35,593 nucleotides of DNA, from NCBI GenBank assembly GCA_016291475.1, contig JAEEXJ010000021.1, positions 1 through 35,593 of the forward strand, in the 5' to 3' direction. The stretch is from Lachnospiraceae bacterium (GTDB lineage: Bacteria; Bacillota_A; Clostridia; Lachnospirales; Lachnospiraceae). Below are positions 1-8,619 of this stretch, piece by piece; positions within the stretch are counted from its first letter, which is position 1; every line of letters starts with the position of its first letter. The notes beneath the pieces were generated by a model that searched no databases, was not told where the DNA came from, and saw only the letters and a list, made by a program, of their open reading frames with translations. Made by a program: the position numbers and the translations under genes.

Positions 1-526
1 TCAAGGAAATATTAAGACCAGCAAAGAATTCTACAACTTCATCAAGCTCATCATCGGGAAAGCCTATAATCTCCCTCCAGACATCCTTGGTAAGTTCCAC
101 TTTGCAGACATAACGGTCAGCTTCGGGGAATTCGGTAACAGGCTCAGGAACAGGAGGTGCGGTAACCTTGACGGTTATCTTAACATCATCGCATCCCTTG
201 GCACTTACGATAATCTTGGTCTTACCTTCGGAAACAGCGGTAATGGTAATGATCTCATCATCTATATCTGCCTCGGCGATGTCTTCATCTTCTACTTCTA
301 TCTTAACCTTGGACAGATCATCGTAGTTTTCGATTTCAACTTCAAACTCTTCACCTGCTTCCAGTTCTACTTTCTTATCCGAAAGCTCGATGACGATTTC
401 TTCTTCATCATCCTCTTCCTCCTGGCGGGAACCCGCATCATTTCCCTGTGAGCCTATCGCAGGCATGGAGCATGCGGTAAGAATCAGTGATAAACAAAGA
501 GCTAAAATTCCAAATTTCTTTTTCAT
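1..526 (-). CDS. Lipoprotein with bacterial Ig-like domain (3' end outside window)
   Basis: The start is ATG at 526 with AGGAGG at 531-536. The N-terminus (MKKKFGILALCLSLILTAC) is a lipoprotein signal peptide with lipobox LTAC, so the mature protein is probably anchored to the outer face of the membrane. An acidic linker (QEEEDDEEE) follows. Next comes a beta-rich stretch of the type 'KVELEAGEEFEVEIENY ... ITAVSEGKTKIIVSA', which resembles the BIG2 immunoglobulin-like fold. The reading frame is still open at base 1, so the C-terminus is missing. It lies just downstream of recO but has its own strong ribosome binding site. No enzymatic domain is visible in the part present, so its role is unknown. 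Confidence 0.8.
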   Translation of the reverse strand, partial: MKKKFGILALCLSLILTACSMPAIGSQGNDAGSRQEEEDDEEEIVIELSDKKVELEAGEEFEVEIENYDDLSKVKIEVEDEDIAEADIDDEIITITAVSEGKTKIIVSAKGCDDVKITVKVTAPPVPEPVTEFPEADRYVCKVELTKDVWREIIGFPDDELDEVVEFFAGLNISL

Positions 527-543
527 AGTACCTCCTGATCATG

Positions 544-566
544 CTGACATCAGGTGACAATGTCAG
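544..566. other. Small perfect hairpin between recO and the lipoprotein gene
   Basis: CTGACAT (544-550) and ATGTCAG (560-566) form a perfect 7-bp stem around the loop CAGGTGACA. There is no U-tract on either side, so a classical terminator is doubtful. The GTGACA in the loop recalls the ends of the REP-like elements elsewhere in the window, so it may be a decayed relative. Confidence 0.3.
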
Positions 567-579
567 AATAAATAATGAA

Positions 580-1227
580 CTACAGTGCGGAAAGCACTTC
601 AAGCGACTTAAAATGCTTATCCATAAAGCGTTTCTCGTAATCCGTCGTAAGTTTAAAAAACTCATCCTCGGCAGGATCCGTAAGTTTAAAAGTATAAAGG
701 TGTCTCAGGTCGGCATTCTGAATCCTGTCCACCGCAGCGATAACCGCTTCATTAAATACTCTTCCCGCGGGAAGACCGGGAAATTCTCCGTTTATAACTA
801 TGGATCTGAGTACAAATATGCATCTTACAAGCCTGCAGGAAAAATTAGGATTATTAAGTGCCAGAAGAGATGCATACAAAAGACCCAGCATTGCCGTGGA
901 ATCCTCACCCTCCACGCAGTAATAATCCGCAATCTCCGCAAAATAAGACGCATAAGAGGCAAGCTCTATATCTGTCCTGAATTCCTCGAAATAATTGGAG
1001 ATATCGGCATCGTTCAGATAATATGCACTCTGCCCGTGACTTAACTTGAATTCACCGAATGCAAAGCTTTCGGAAGATGCGGCAAAGCGCGAGGAAGGTT
1101 TCCTCGCGCCTCTCACAAATACATTCAGTTTTCCTTCCGTACCTGTAAGAAGTGTTATGAGTCTGTCGTTTTCACCGGCAGGCCTGGATCTCAGCACAAT
1201 TCCGGTACAGGAAAAAATATCATTCAT
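580..1227 (-). CDS. recO: DNA repair protein RecO
   Basis: RecO works with RecF and RecR to load RecA on SSB-coated single-stranded DNA. The N-terminal OB-fold is recognisable ('GIVLRSRPAGENDRLITLLT', then 'GKLNVFVRGARKP' and 'SFAFGEFKLSHG'), followed by the helical C-terminal domain ending in 'HFKSLEVL'. At 215 aa it is shorter than the usual 240-260 aa. The missing part matches the four-cysteine zinc-binding insert many RecO proteins carry in the C-terminal domain; no Cys pair is seen there. The start ATG overlaps the era stop codon by 4 bp (ATGA), indicating translational coupling in an era-recO operon. Confidence 0.9.
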   Translation of the reverse strand: MNDIFSCTGIVLRSRPAGENDRLITLLTGTEGKLNVFVRGARKPSSRFAASSESFAFGEFKLSHGQSAYYLNDADISNYFEEFRTDIELASYASYFAEIADYYCVEGEDSTAMLGLLYASLLALNNPNFSCRLVRCIFVLRSIVINGEFPGLPAGRVFNEAVIAAVDRIQNADLRHLYTFKLTDPAEDEFFKLTTDYEKRFMDKHFKSLEVLSAL

Positions 1228-2120
1228 AACTGTGATTTATCAAATCCGAAATTCTTCAGGAGTATGTCTGAATCTCTCCAGTCCTTTTTAACTTTTACCC
1301 AGAGCTTTAAGAATACTTTCGTCTCACAGAGCTCTTCTATCTCGGGGCGGGCCTTGGAACCGATCTCTTTTAACTTGCTTCCGCCTTTTCCGATGATCAT
1401 TCCTTTGTGGGAATCCTTCTCACAGTAGATGGTGGCATCTATGTAATACATATTCCCTTCAAACTTCATCTGATCTATCGCAACCGCAAGTCCGTGAGGA
1501 ATCTCCTCACCCAGACACATAAGGGCTTTTTCCCTGATGATCTCCGCCGCAATCTGCTTTACCGGCTGATCTGTAACGGTATCTTCATCATAGAAAGGTT
1601 CACCTTCGGGCAGATACTTAAATACAGTGTCTACAAGATCGTCCACATTCTTATCCTTAAGTGCGGAAATCGGAACGATCTCTTTGAAATCCATGTGTGA
1701 ACTGTACGAAGAGATGAACTCCAAAAGCTTATCACGTGCAATGGTGTCGATCTTATTGATAACAAGAATGATCGGAATATCAAGAGTATTAAGCTTGGTA
1801 CAGATCAGTTCCTCGGTTTCCGTAAAGCAATCAGAAGGCTCCACAAGCCACAGGATAAGATCGGCATCAGCAAATGTACTCCATGCACTTGAAACCATGT
1901 AGTCACCGAGTTTGCTGCGTGATTTATGGATACCGGGAGTATCGAGGAATACTATCTGTCCTCTTTCATCCGTGAACACACCCCTTGCCTTCTTACGTGT
2001 TGTCTGAGGTTTGGGAGATGTGATAGCAATCTTTTGGCCTATTATTCTGTTTACAAGAGTGGATTTGCCGACATTAGCTTTGCCGATAACGCCGACAAAT
2101 CCTGATTTCTTCTCTGACAT
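1224..2120 (-). CDS. era: GTPase Era
   Basis: Era is an essential GTPase that binds the 3' end of 16S rRNA and assists 30S subunit assembly. The motifs are complete: G1 GKANVGKST (13-21), G3 DTPG (60-63), G4 NKID (122-125) and a C-terminal KH domain with IIGKGG (242-247). The length of 298 aa is normal. The gene starts 5 bp after the DUF4349 lipoprotein stop, with a weak purine-rich AAGAAG as the only ribosome binding site, and it ends overlapping recO. Translation probably depends on the upstream gene. Confidence 0.97.
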   Translation of the reverse strand: MSEKKSGFVGVIGKANVGKSTLVNRIIGQKIAITSPKPQTTRKKARGVFTDERGQIVFLDTPGIHKSRSKLGDYMVSSAWSTFADADLILWLVEPSDCFTETEELICTKLNTLDIPIILVINKIDTIARDKLLEFISSYSSHMDFKEIVPISALKDKNVDDLVDTVFKYLPEGEPFYDEDTVTDQPVKQIAAEIIREKALMCLGEEIPHGLAVAIDQMKFEGNMYYIDATIYCEKDSHKGMIIGKGGSKLKEIGSKARPEIEELCETKVFLKLWVKVKKDWRDSDILLKNFGFDKSQL

Positions 2121-2125
2121 ATATT

Positions 2126-3232
2126 TTACTTCTTTTCTTCGGGTTTGGGCTGTGCCTGGGCCTGAGGCTGAGCCTTACAGTTTCCGGTAACGGGAGCGGT
2201 GCCCGAAAGGTTGTTCATGGTGTTCTGATAAGCTTCGTACTGAGCCTTCTGCTTGGATGCAGCCTTAGCCGCAATTTTAGCTGCTCTCTTTTCGGAATTG
2301 AGATAAAGGATCCACTTTACGATACCGAAGATAACAAGGCCCCAGAAGATGATGTAAATGAAGTGTGATACGAACCATACAGCAAAATTCTTGAAGAAAT
2401 CCGCGATGTCCTCAAGCTGCTCGCTGAATCCGTCCTTCATTCTCTGCCAGGTGGTAGGCTCTTCATAAACAACGGGGGTATACTCCACAACTTCACTTAT
2501 ATTCAGATAGATGGTAGCATAATTAACCTTATTATCGAAGGTGCGGAGCTGACTTTCCATGCTCTCGATCTGATATCTGACATTGGCAAGTCTGTCCTCG
2601 ATATAGATCATGTCCTCGATGGACTCGGCATCTCTTAGGAACTCTTCAAGACGGGCTTCCTCGTCTCTCAAGGTCTTCTTGTGAGCTTCAAGATCAACAT
2701 ATGTAAGAGTTATATCTTCTACACTCTGACTTCTGTTGGTGATATTTCCGGCATTTCCTATCTGCTTGATAAATTCATCAAGCTTCTGAGCGGGAATTCT
2801 TACCGTAAGATCAGCGTGTCTTTCAACAACTTCACCGTGATAACGGCTTCCGTTATAGGTATTGATGGATTCAAGATATCCGCCGGCTCCGTTTACGAAA
2901 TTTTCAACATCCGCATACAGCTGATCAAATTCTTTGGTCTCCACATCAAGGTATGAAGTGGTGATGAGCTTTCTGCTCGTATCAACTGCGGAGGGTGCGG
3001 ATGAACTCGTTCCTGCCGACTCATCCACCTTCATGTCATAACTGTCAAAGCCGTAATCATAATCCGCTATCGCCTCTTCAGCGGTATAATCATAAGACTC
3101 ACCGTCGTTTACAGCGGAGGGCGCGACAGCATAGTTTCCCGATGCACTGTCCGCACTGCCGCATCCCGCGAGCATTGAAACGCTGAGAAGTCCGGCTATT
3201 GCTAGTTTTCCGAAAAGATTCATTTTTTTCAT
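2126..3232 (-). CDS. DUF4349-family lipoprotein with C-terminal membrane segment
   Basis: The chosen start is ATG at 3232, preceded by AGGAGGA at about 3238-3244; a longer reading frame back to 3334 lacks these features and overlaps the peptidase gene. The protein (368 aa) starts with a lipoprotein signal peptide (lipobox LAGC). A low-complexity segment rich in Ser, Ala, Asp and Tyr follows, then the DUF4349-type core ('KLITTSYLDVETKEFDQL', 'HADLTVRIPAQKLDEF', a coiled coil from 'VEDITLTYVDLEAHKKTL'). One hydrophobic segment ('FVSHFIYIIFWGLVIFGIV') lies near the end, and a short Gln/Pro/Lys tail closes it. Such proteins are cell-surface with unknown activity. It sits between the M16C peptidase and era. 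Confidence 0.88.
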   Translation of the reverse strand: MKKMNLFGKLAIAGLLSVSMLAGCGSADSASGNYAVAPSAVNDGESYDYTAEEAIADYDYGFDSYDMKVDESAGTSSSAPSAVDTSRKLITTSYLDVETKEFDQLYADVENFVNGAGGYLESINTYNGSRYHGEVVERHADLTVRIPAQKLDEFIKQIGNAGNITNRSQSVEDITLTYVDLEAHKKTLRDEEARLEEFLRDAESIEDMIYIEDRLANVRYQIESMESQLRTFDNKVNYATIYLNISEVVEYTPVVYEEPTTWQRMKDGFSEQLEDIADFFKNFAVWFVSHFIYIIFWGLVIFGIVKWILYLNSEKRAAKIAAKAASKQKAQYEAYQNTMNNLSGTAPVTGNCKAQPQAQAQPKPEEKK

Positions 3233-3260
3233 AACATTCCTCCTGCAAAAAGAAAACAAT

Positions 3261-6176
3261 TTACAGCAGATTCTCCACTTTTCCGAAGAGCTTTTCATTA
3301 TCGCGGATAAGTTTTTCGTTACCGACAACGACAAGCTTGTTATCGGCCATCATCTCCCTGATATATTCTGAAGTCTTCCTTATATCCTCCGGAGTACAAT
3401 CAAGTACCTCATCCCTGATCTTCTGAAGATCCTCTTCGGTGATCCCCGTCATATATGAGTTAAAGCTTCGGGAACCTTTAGCGGAAGGTGTGAGGGGAAG
3501 ATCCATATCACTGATGGTTCCGATGATAAGTTTGGTCATCGCCCTCTCATCTGCGTCAAAGTTAGAAACAGCCTCTGCTGCCCCTTCATATACATCGACG
3601 GTTTTTGTAAGATTCGGGTCACGATATGAAACAAAATATCCGGTTCCCGCAGGAGTAAAGGCATTCATTACGCCGTATGCACCGCCCTTAACCCTTACGT
3701 TCATCCACAGATAATCATATCCTAAGAATACTTTCAGGACCTTGAGGGCGCCGTTAAACGTAAGGCCATGTCTGTCATAGCGTCCGGCCCTGCACACAAA
3801 TACAACCTGTCCGGAAGTGATAAGGCCCTCATTGTTATGCACAAGATCAATGTTCTGTGATGCAGGTCTGTGCTTTTCGGTAAAGAGCTCCTCCTTAAAG
3901 GAAACAATTCTTTCTTTTAACAGATCGGATTCTGCCCTTTCGCCGGTAAAATCAACGATCAGATTCTCGGGTCTTAAGATAAGCTCAAGCACATACTTAA
4001 GATTCTCCGTCATGATGCCCGCCTGAGCATCATAGTCATTAAGTAATCCGCATATGAACCTGTAATAAGATACGCCCTGAATGATATCAGAGAATGCGGA
4101 CTGCTTTGATACGGATGCCATAGCCCTGGATGCCGCGATTGAATGTCCGGCGCCGAGGAAACTTGACTGCATGGAATTCTTGATCTCAACCAAAACATCT
4201 TTGATCCTTCGAAGATCCGAAAACTTTGAATCGAAAAGGATCTCTTTGATCAGGTCAAAAGCTTCCGCGGATCTTTCGTCGAAATACTTTGCCTTAACCT
4301 CAAATGTAGGAACAAATTTTTCTCTTTCATGATAAAGAGAATAAAGCTCGGTAGAAATATTGAAACCGCCCATTATAAGATCGATCATGGGATTGAGTTC
4401 TTCGTATCTGTGCTCCTTGGTATCAACCATACTGAGAAGGTCGCGAAGAAGTCCCACATAAGGAAGAAACTGAGTTCCGATCTTATCGGTCTTAAATGCC
4501 AGTCTTAAATATCCGATCTTTCTGGTATCTATCTCATGGAAAATAAAGGGTACTCCGTCAGCATCGGAAATGTCATTTATAAGAGGCTCGATCTCTCTCT
4601 TAAGATCATCCCTTGTAAGCATGGGAAGCGACTTGATGGCAACTTCCGAATCCGGAGTATCACGGAACTTGTTAAGCCCGTCGATCATCTTATCGATAGC
4701 TTTCTTATCGGCCGGAGATAGTGATGACTGGATGGAATCAAGCATCTTACGAAGTTCTTTATCCTTCATCTCCTGAACTCCCTCAGTGGGACGAACGCAG
4801 ACATAGGATCTGTGTTTATTCCCGATGAAGTATTTTCTGACAAGTTTCTCGAAATAGCCGGTATCTATATTTTCCCTGAGGAAATCATACGCATCTTCTG
4901 CTTCGATGTATTCAAACGGCTTAGTGTCATCATAGAGCCATGAATCAAGCATGGTTATGCCGTACATAAGCCCCTTGGGGTATCTGCCGAAATCCGCTTC
5001 TCTGTACCTAAACTCACTTGAGTCGATAGCGGCTCTTAATGCATTTTTATCAAAGCCCTTCTTGGCAACGGTTTCAATGGTCTCTGTTATGAGCTGACCG
5101 AATCTGGTCTCCATGCTCATGGCCGCATCCTTGCCGGTGATGCTGTAAAAAGGCTGTTTTACCGAACATTCAAGGCGGCTGGAAACATCACCCACAACAC
5201 CCTGCTCCACAAGGATCTTCCTTAAGGGAGCACCGGGATTTGAAACAAGTGCATAATCGATCATCTCGAATGCTAGTCTTGTTTTGATATCAAGCGCTTC
5301 GTCCAACGCAAAATTTACGGAGAAAAATGTATTCTCATCCGCATTTTCTCCCTGTGAAATAGGGCACTGCTTCATTACCTTAACGGGCTGTGCGAAAGGC
5401 TTCTGAGCGCCGATGGTGGAATCAATCTCAAGACGCGTGAATCTGGACAGATATTTTCTGTCGATGAATTCCAGATCCGAAAGCATATCCCCATTTCCGT
5501 AGAGATAAATATAGCTGTTTGAAGGATGATAATATCTTCTGTGGAAATCAAGGAACTGCTCATAGGTAAGTGAAGGAATGAAATCGGGATCTCCGCCGAA
5601 TTCATTGCCGTAAGCATTATCCGGGAAAAGAGAGAACATGGACTCGGAAGAAATGATATCCTCCGCTGATGACCTTGCTCCCTTCATCTCGTTGTAGACA
5701 ACACCGTTAATGATGAGTTTTCCTTCCTCATCATATTCATAATGCCATCCTTCCTGACGGAAAATGCTCTCATTCTTATATACATTTGGATAAAAGACAG
5801 CATCCAGATAAACGTGCATCAGATTCCTGAAGTCGGAATCGTTGGTTGATGCCACGGGATAAACGGTCTTATCGGGAAATGTCATTGCGTTCAGGAAGGT
5901 ATTGAGCGAGCCCTTAACAAGCTCCACAAAAGGATCCTTGAGGGGAAACTCCCTCGATCCGCAAAGAACGGAATGCTCAAGTATATGTGCAACTCCCGTG
6001 GAATCCGTGGGAGGAGTTCTGAATCCGATGGAAAAAACTTTGTTGTTGTCATCATTTTCGATGACCGCGATCCTTGCTCCTGTTTTTTTATGTGTAAGCA
6101 GATATCCCACGGAAGCGATATCCGTAAGTTCTTTCTTTTCTACAAGTTCGTAATTTCTTAATTTAGTTGTATCCAT
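3261..6176 (-). CDS. M16C family zinc metallopeptidase (presequence protease/falcilysin type)
   Basis: The 971-aa length and the inverted zinc motif HILEH (His64, Glu67, His68), followed by 'SVLCGSREFPLKDPF', identify a single-chain M16C peptidase. The distal zinc ligand is Glu163 in 'YNEMKGA'. These enzymes enclose peptides in a two-half chamber and degrade short unstructured peptides. There is no signal peptide, so it should be cytoplasmic. A second, non-catalytic M16 half follows, with 'VRVKGGAYGVMNAF' near residue 830. The start ATG at 6176 has AGGA upstream, and the gene follows the 139-aa gene by 24 bp. It has no obvious functional link to its neighbours. Confidence 0.95.
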   Translation of the reverse strand: MDTTKLRNYELVEKKELTDIASVGYLLTHKKTGARIAVIENDDNNKVFSIGFRTPPTDSTGVAHILEHSVLCGSREFPLKDPFVELVKGSLNTFLNAMTFPDKTVYPVASTNDSDFRNLMHVYLDAVFYPNVYKNESIFRQEGWHYEYDEEGKLIINGVVYNEMKGARSSAEDIISSESMFSLFPDNAYGNEFGGDPDFIPSLTYEQFLDFHRRYYHPSNSYIYLYGNGDMLSDLEFIDRKYLSRFTRLEIDSTIGAQKPFAQPVKVMKQCPISQGENADENTFFSVNFALDEALDIKTRLAFEMIDYALVSNPGAPLRKILVEQGVVGDVSSRLECSVKQPFYSITGKDAAMSMETRFGQLITETIETVAKKGFDKNALRAAIDSSEFRYREADFGRYPKGLMYGITMLDSWLYDDTKPFEYIEAEDAYDFLRENIDTGYFEKLVRKYFIGNKHRSYVCVRPTEGVQEMKDKELRKMLDSIQSSLSPADKKAIDKMIDGLNKFRDTPDSEVAIKSLPMLTRDDLKREIEPLINDISDADGVPFIFHEIDTRKIGYLRLAFKTDKIGTQFLPYVGLLRDLLSMVDTKEHRYEELNPMIDLIMGGFNISTELYSLYHEREKFVPTFEVKAKYFDERSAEAFDLIKEILFDSKFSDLRRIKDVLVEIKNSMQSSFLGAGHSIAASRAMASVSKQSAFSDIIQGVSYYRFICGLLNDYDAQAGIMTENLKYVLELILRPENLIVDFTGERAESDLLKERIVSFKEELFTEKHRPASQNIDLVHNNEGLITSGQVVFVCRAGRYDRHGLTFNGALKVLKVFLGYDYLWMNVRVKGGAYGVMNAFTPAGTGYFVSYRDPNLTKTVDVYEGAAEAVSNFDADERAMTKLIIGTISDMDLPLTPSAKGSRSFNSYMTGITEEDLQKIRDEVLDCTPEDIRKTSEYIREMMADNKLVVVGNEKLIRDNEKLFGKVENLL

Positions 6177-6200
6177 AATAATCCTTTACATCCGCGAAGA

Positions 6201-6620
6201 TCAGACAGTAAGCAGGGCCAGCTTGCCTCCTTTAAGTTCCTGTATAAGGAGTCCCGCTTTCTTTTTTTCTTCTTCGCTCATCAAAACCAGTTCCTTGACC
6301 TTTAGATATTTGGTCTTGTACACCTCTTCTTCTTTGCCGAAAAGTTGCTTTTGTTTTTCCAGAATACTGACTCTCACTTCGGCATTCATCTGTTTGAACA
6401 CCTGATATACGAAGTCGTCATCCTTCAGATAATAGAGAACCGTTTCAAGAGTATCCGTATCCGTATAATGCGGAAGTATGCTCTCCGAAACAACTTTGCG
6501 CAGCTTAAACAGGATATCCTCATTAAGGGTGAGCTCCTTTAGAGTATATTTTGCTCCTACATAAAAGCAGCCTGCATCCTGCATAAAGTATTTATAATCT
6601 TCGTAGACCTGTTTCGTCAC
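6201..6620 (-). CDS. Conserved-looking hypothetical protein, 139 aa
   Basis: I do not recognise this protein. It starts with GTG at 6620 and overlaps the stop of the sigma-like gene by 4 bp (GTGA), which implies translational coupling. The sequence is soluble and probably alpha-helical: 'YEDYKYFMQDAG', a Tyr/Leu-rich middle ('TLETVLYYLKDDDFVYQVF') and a Lys/Glu-rich helix ('KVKELVLMSEEEKKKAGLL'). No Cys cluster, membrane segment or nucleotide motif is visible. Overlap with the truncated sigma-like gene suggests the two proteins act together, but that is only context. Confidence 0.7.
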   Translation of the reverse strand: MTKQVYEDYKYFMQDAGCFYVGAKYTLKELTLNEDILFKLRKVVSESILPHYTDTDTLETVLYYLKDDDFVYQVFKQMNAEVRVSILEKQKQLFGKEEEVYKTKYLKVKELVLMSEEEKKKAGLLIQELKGGKLALLTV

Positions 6621-7441
6621 TGCTCTCTTATATCCTCAATAACTTCAATCTTATAACCGGTTATCTCCATTGCATCCCTTACAGCTTTCTCGCTCATATG
6701 CGCAAATTCCGCAACTTCCTTAACGGTTACTTTTCTCTCAAGAGAATCCGCAAGTTCCATGGCTTTGTCATAAACCTTATTGGTCCTCTCAAGGATCTTA
6801 TCCGCCTTTTTGTCTTCCTCACCGGCTTCACATATCAGTTCTTCCATGGCGTCCATGGCAAGCTTCATCAGGAAGCCTTCGCAGTCTTCGGGTCTTTCCT
6901 GAGAATCAAGCATCAAAACACCCTGGCAAAGAGCTGCATTTCCTTCACCGATAAGGTCTTCCAAAAGAACGCCCTGTCCGGTATAAATACGGGCAAGCTG
7001 GGCTATATCCTTAAGGTAGCAGTTTATCAGGCTGTCCATGGACGACCTGTCTCCCGCCATTGCGCTCATTGCGAACGCTTTCTTTTCACCGTCTGTAAAA
7101 AGAGGGAGTTCATCCAGTTCCTTAAGGTATTCGTTTAAATAATCAGTATCTATCTTATCAAGGGCAAATTCGGAGAGGACCGCTTCGTTCTCTGAAGGGG
7201 TTATTCCGTCAGTACCCGCGATATCGCTTGCATGCAGAGTATCTTCCGTTGAAAACTTTATCTCCCATCTGATGCCGCGGCCTTTGAGATAGTCATACAC
7301 CATTCCGGTCTGCGTATCATCAAGTTCAAGGGGAGCAAGCATATCCTCGATATCCTGCTTATCTATGAAACCTCCCTGAAGTGCCGCTTTGTGCCTCAGC
7401 GCTTCTAGAGTCTTACCAAATGCTACTTCTTTATCCATCAT
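6617..7441 (-). CDS. Truncated sigma-70-like protein lacking regions 2.3-2.4 and 4
   Basis: Residues ~12-60 resemble sigma region 1.1 ('GGFIDKQDIEDML ... YDYLKGRGI'). Residues ~97-180 follow regions 1.2-2.2 ('YLNEYLKELDELPLFTDGEK', 'DSLINCYLKDIAQLARIY', 'GVLLEDLIGEGNAAL'), which is the core-polymerase-binding part of RpoD. Residues ~218-268 look like region 3 ('ERKVTVKEVAEFAHMSEKAV'). The aromatic stretch that melts and reads the -10 element (YKFSTYATWWIRQAI in RpoD-type proteins) is replaced by an acidic segment, and there is no region 4 for -35 contact. At 274 aa it is well short of RpoD. It may bind core RNA polymerase without initiating transcription, or be a relic. Its start overlaps the rhomboid-like stop (TAATG). 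Confidence 0.8.
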   Translation of the reverse strand: MMDKEVAFGKTLEALRHKAALQGGFIDKQDIEDMLAPLELDDTQTGMVYDYLKGRGIRWEIKFSTEDTLHASDIAGTDGITPSENEAVLSEFALDKIDTDYLNEYLKELDELPLFTDGEKKAFAMSAMAGDRSSMDSLINCYLKDIAQLARIYTGQGVLLEDLIGEGNAALCQGVLMLDSQERPEDCEGFLMKLAMDAMEELICEAGEEDKKADKILERTNKVYDKAMELADSLERKVTVKEVAEFAHMSEKAVRDAMEITGYKIEVIEDIREQ

Positions 7442-8418
7442 TAACCTCTGACATGGGAATGTTTAAACAGATGTACGGAACAGTACTCATAGCTTCCCGC
7501 ACACTTGGAGCAATATCTGAACTCCATATCCGGATCGGACACATCGGTCTTGCCGCATATAGCACATTTATGTCTGTAAGCAGCACGCATCTTAGGCGCC
7601 CTGTCTTCTTTTGTACCGGATTCAGTGCTCCTTCCGCTGTTATATTTTCTCCTGAAGCTGTTCCGTCTGTGTATCTGATAAGGATTAATGGTCTTACCCT
7701 TAATATTGGACAGATAAAAGATCAAAACATTTATAACCGTAGCCAGTACCGCACATCTTGTTATAGCTCCTCCGAATATAAGAAGGAACAGCAAATATAC
7801 GCTGTCGATAACCCCGAGCCACTTCATCTTGAAGGGAATCACAAGATAGATATAAACGAGTCTTTCAGGGAATGTGAGGGCGTATACCAGATACAGCGAC
7901 ACGTTTATGTAATAGGTGCTGAAGGAATACCAGAAATATTCATTTCCCGCAAGATAAAGACTTGAAGCATCGGTTGAAGAATACTGAATAGCCTTCAGAT
8001 TCTCAAAGGTAGTCATCACCTCACCGCCGTAGTAAATATACAGATAACCCAGGCAGACAAAAGAAAAAACGATTGTCAACAAAACACCCGAAAAGATGAA
8101 AATATTGAATTTAACCGTTCCCCAGACTCTTTCAAGGATATTTCCTATCCAATAGCAGCAATACATCATTAAAATAATGAACAGGAAGGATATAAAGTTC
8201 GGCATCCCCGCGCCTTCTACATAATTGGGCGGGATGATAACCCAGGTAACCAGTCTCCAGACCTGTCCGTGAAGTATCAGGTAAGGGTCCAGTGCCAGAT
8301 AATACATAAAGTTACTGTTGATCATCTGGATCGCATATCCTATGGCATATCCGATGATCAGCCACAGAGTAAGGTTAGGTATCGCACACTTGCGTATTTT
8401 TTTCTCAAAATTGCTCAA
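7441..8418 (-). CDS. Rhomboid-like multi-pass membrane protein with C-terminal zinc ribbon
   Basis: About six hydrophobic segments occupy residues 15-235. The segment 'LILHGQVWRLVTWVIIPP' after the first one is typical of rhomboid/derlin-type folds. The catalytic GxSG and partner His of active rhomboid proteases are not seen, so a pseudoprotease or structural role is more likely. The cytoplasmic tail is basic ('RRNSFRRKYNSGR') and ends in a Cys/His cluster (CAIC, CSKC, CSVHLFKHSH; residues ~285-322) that should bind zinc. The start is TTG at 8418; it is supported by AAGGAGAG just upstream and by a promoter at 8455-8483. It is the first gene of the operon containing the sigma-like protein. Confidence 0.75.
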   Translation of the reverse strand: MSNFEKKIRKCAIPNLTLWLIIGYAIGYAIQMINSNFMYYLALDPYLILHGQVWRLVTWVIIPPNYVEGAGMPNFISFLFIILMMYCCYWIGNILERVWGTVKFNIFIFSGVLLTIVFSFVCLGYLYIYYGGEVMTTFENLKAIQYSSTDASSLYLAGNEYFWYSFSTYYINVSLYLVYALTFPERLVYIYLVIPFKMKWLGVIDSVYLLFLLIFGGAITRCAVLATVINVLIFYLSNIKGKTINPYQIHRRNSFRRKYNSGRSTESGTKEDRAPKMRAAYRHKCAICGKTDVSDPDMEFRYCSKCAGSYEYCSVHLFKHSHVRG

Positions 8419-8454
8419 AATAACTCTCCTTAGGACGGATTTAAAACCTTGTAA

Positions 8455-8483
8455 AGTTTACCATTTTCGGTCATTTATAACAA
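8455..8483 (-). promoter_or_regulatory. Sigma-A-type promoter for the rhomboid-like/sigma-like operon
   Basis: On the minus strand, TTGTTA (8478-8483), a 17-bp spacer and TAAACT (8455-8460) lie about 35 bp upstream of the TTG start at 8418. This would give a short leader carrying the AAGGAGAG ribosome binding site. It has not been checked against any transcript data. Confidence 0.5.
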
Positions 8484-8529
8484 GGCGGGCAGGTTCAGTT
8501 AATAAAACCTTAATACGGAGTTTATAATG

Positions 8530-8559
8530 TTGCTTTTTACCCCATTAACCCTCTATAAT
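8530..8559 (+). promoter_or_regulatory. Sigma-A-type promoter for the activase/dehydratase gene
   Basis: TTGCTT (8530-8535), an 18-bp spacer and a perfect TATAAT (8554-8559) precede the 1414-aa gene by about 60 bp. It is divergent from the promoter at 8455-8483, so the two operons share one control region. Confidence 0.55.
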
Positions 8560-8619
8560 GGTTTGATGTGGTTTTAAAAACCATGTAATAGGAAAGAATT
8601 CATACACTTGAGGTTTGAA

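Noticed and set aside
541..1044. Plus-strand 167-aa open frame at the recO locus
   Set aside because: It is antisense to recO, very basic and without any family feature.
3233..3334. Upstream extension of the DUF4349 lipoprotein
   Set aside because: It would overlap the M16C gene and bury the lipoprotein signal; AGGAGGA sits just before the ATG at 3232.
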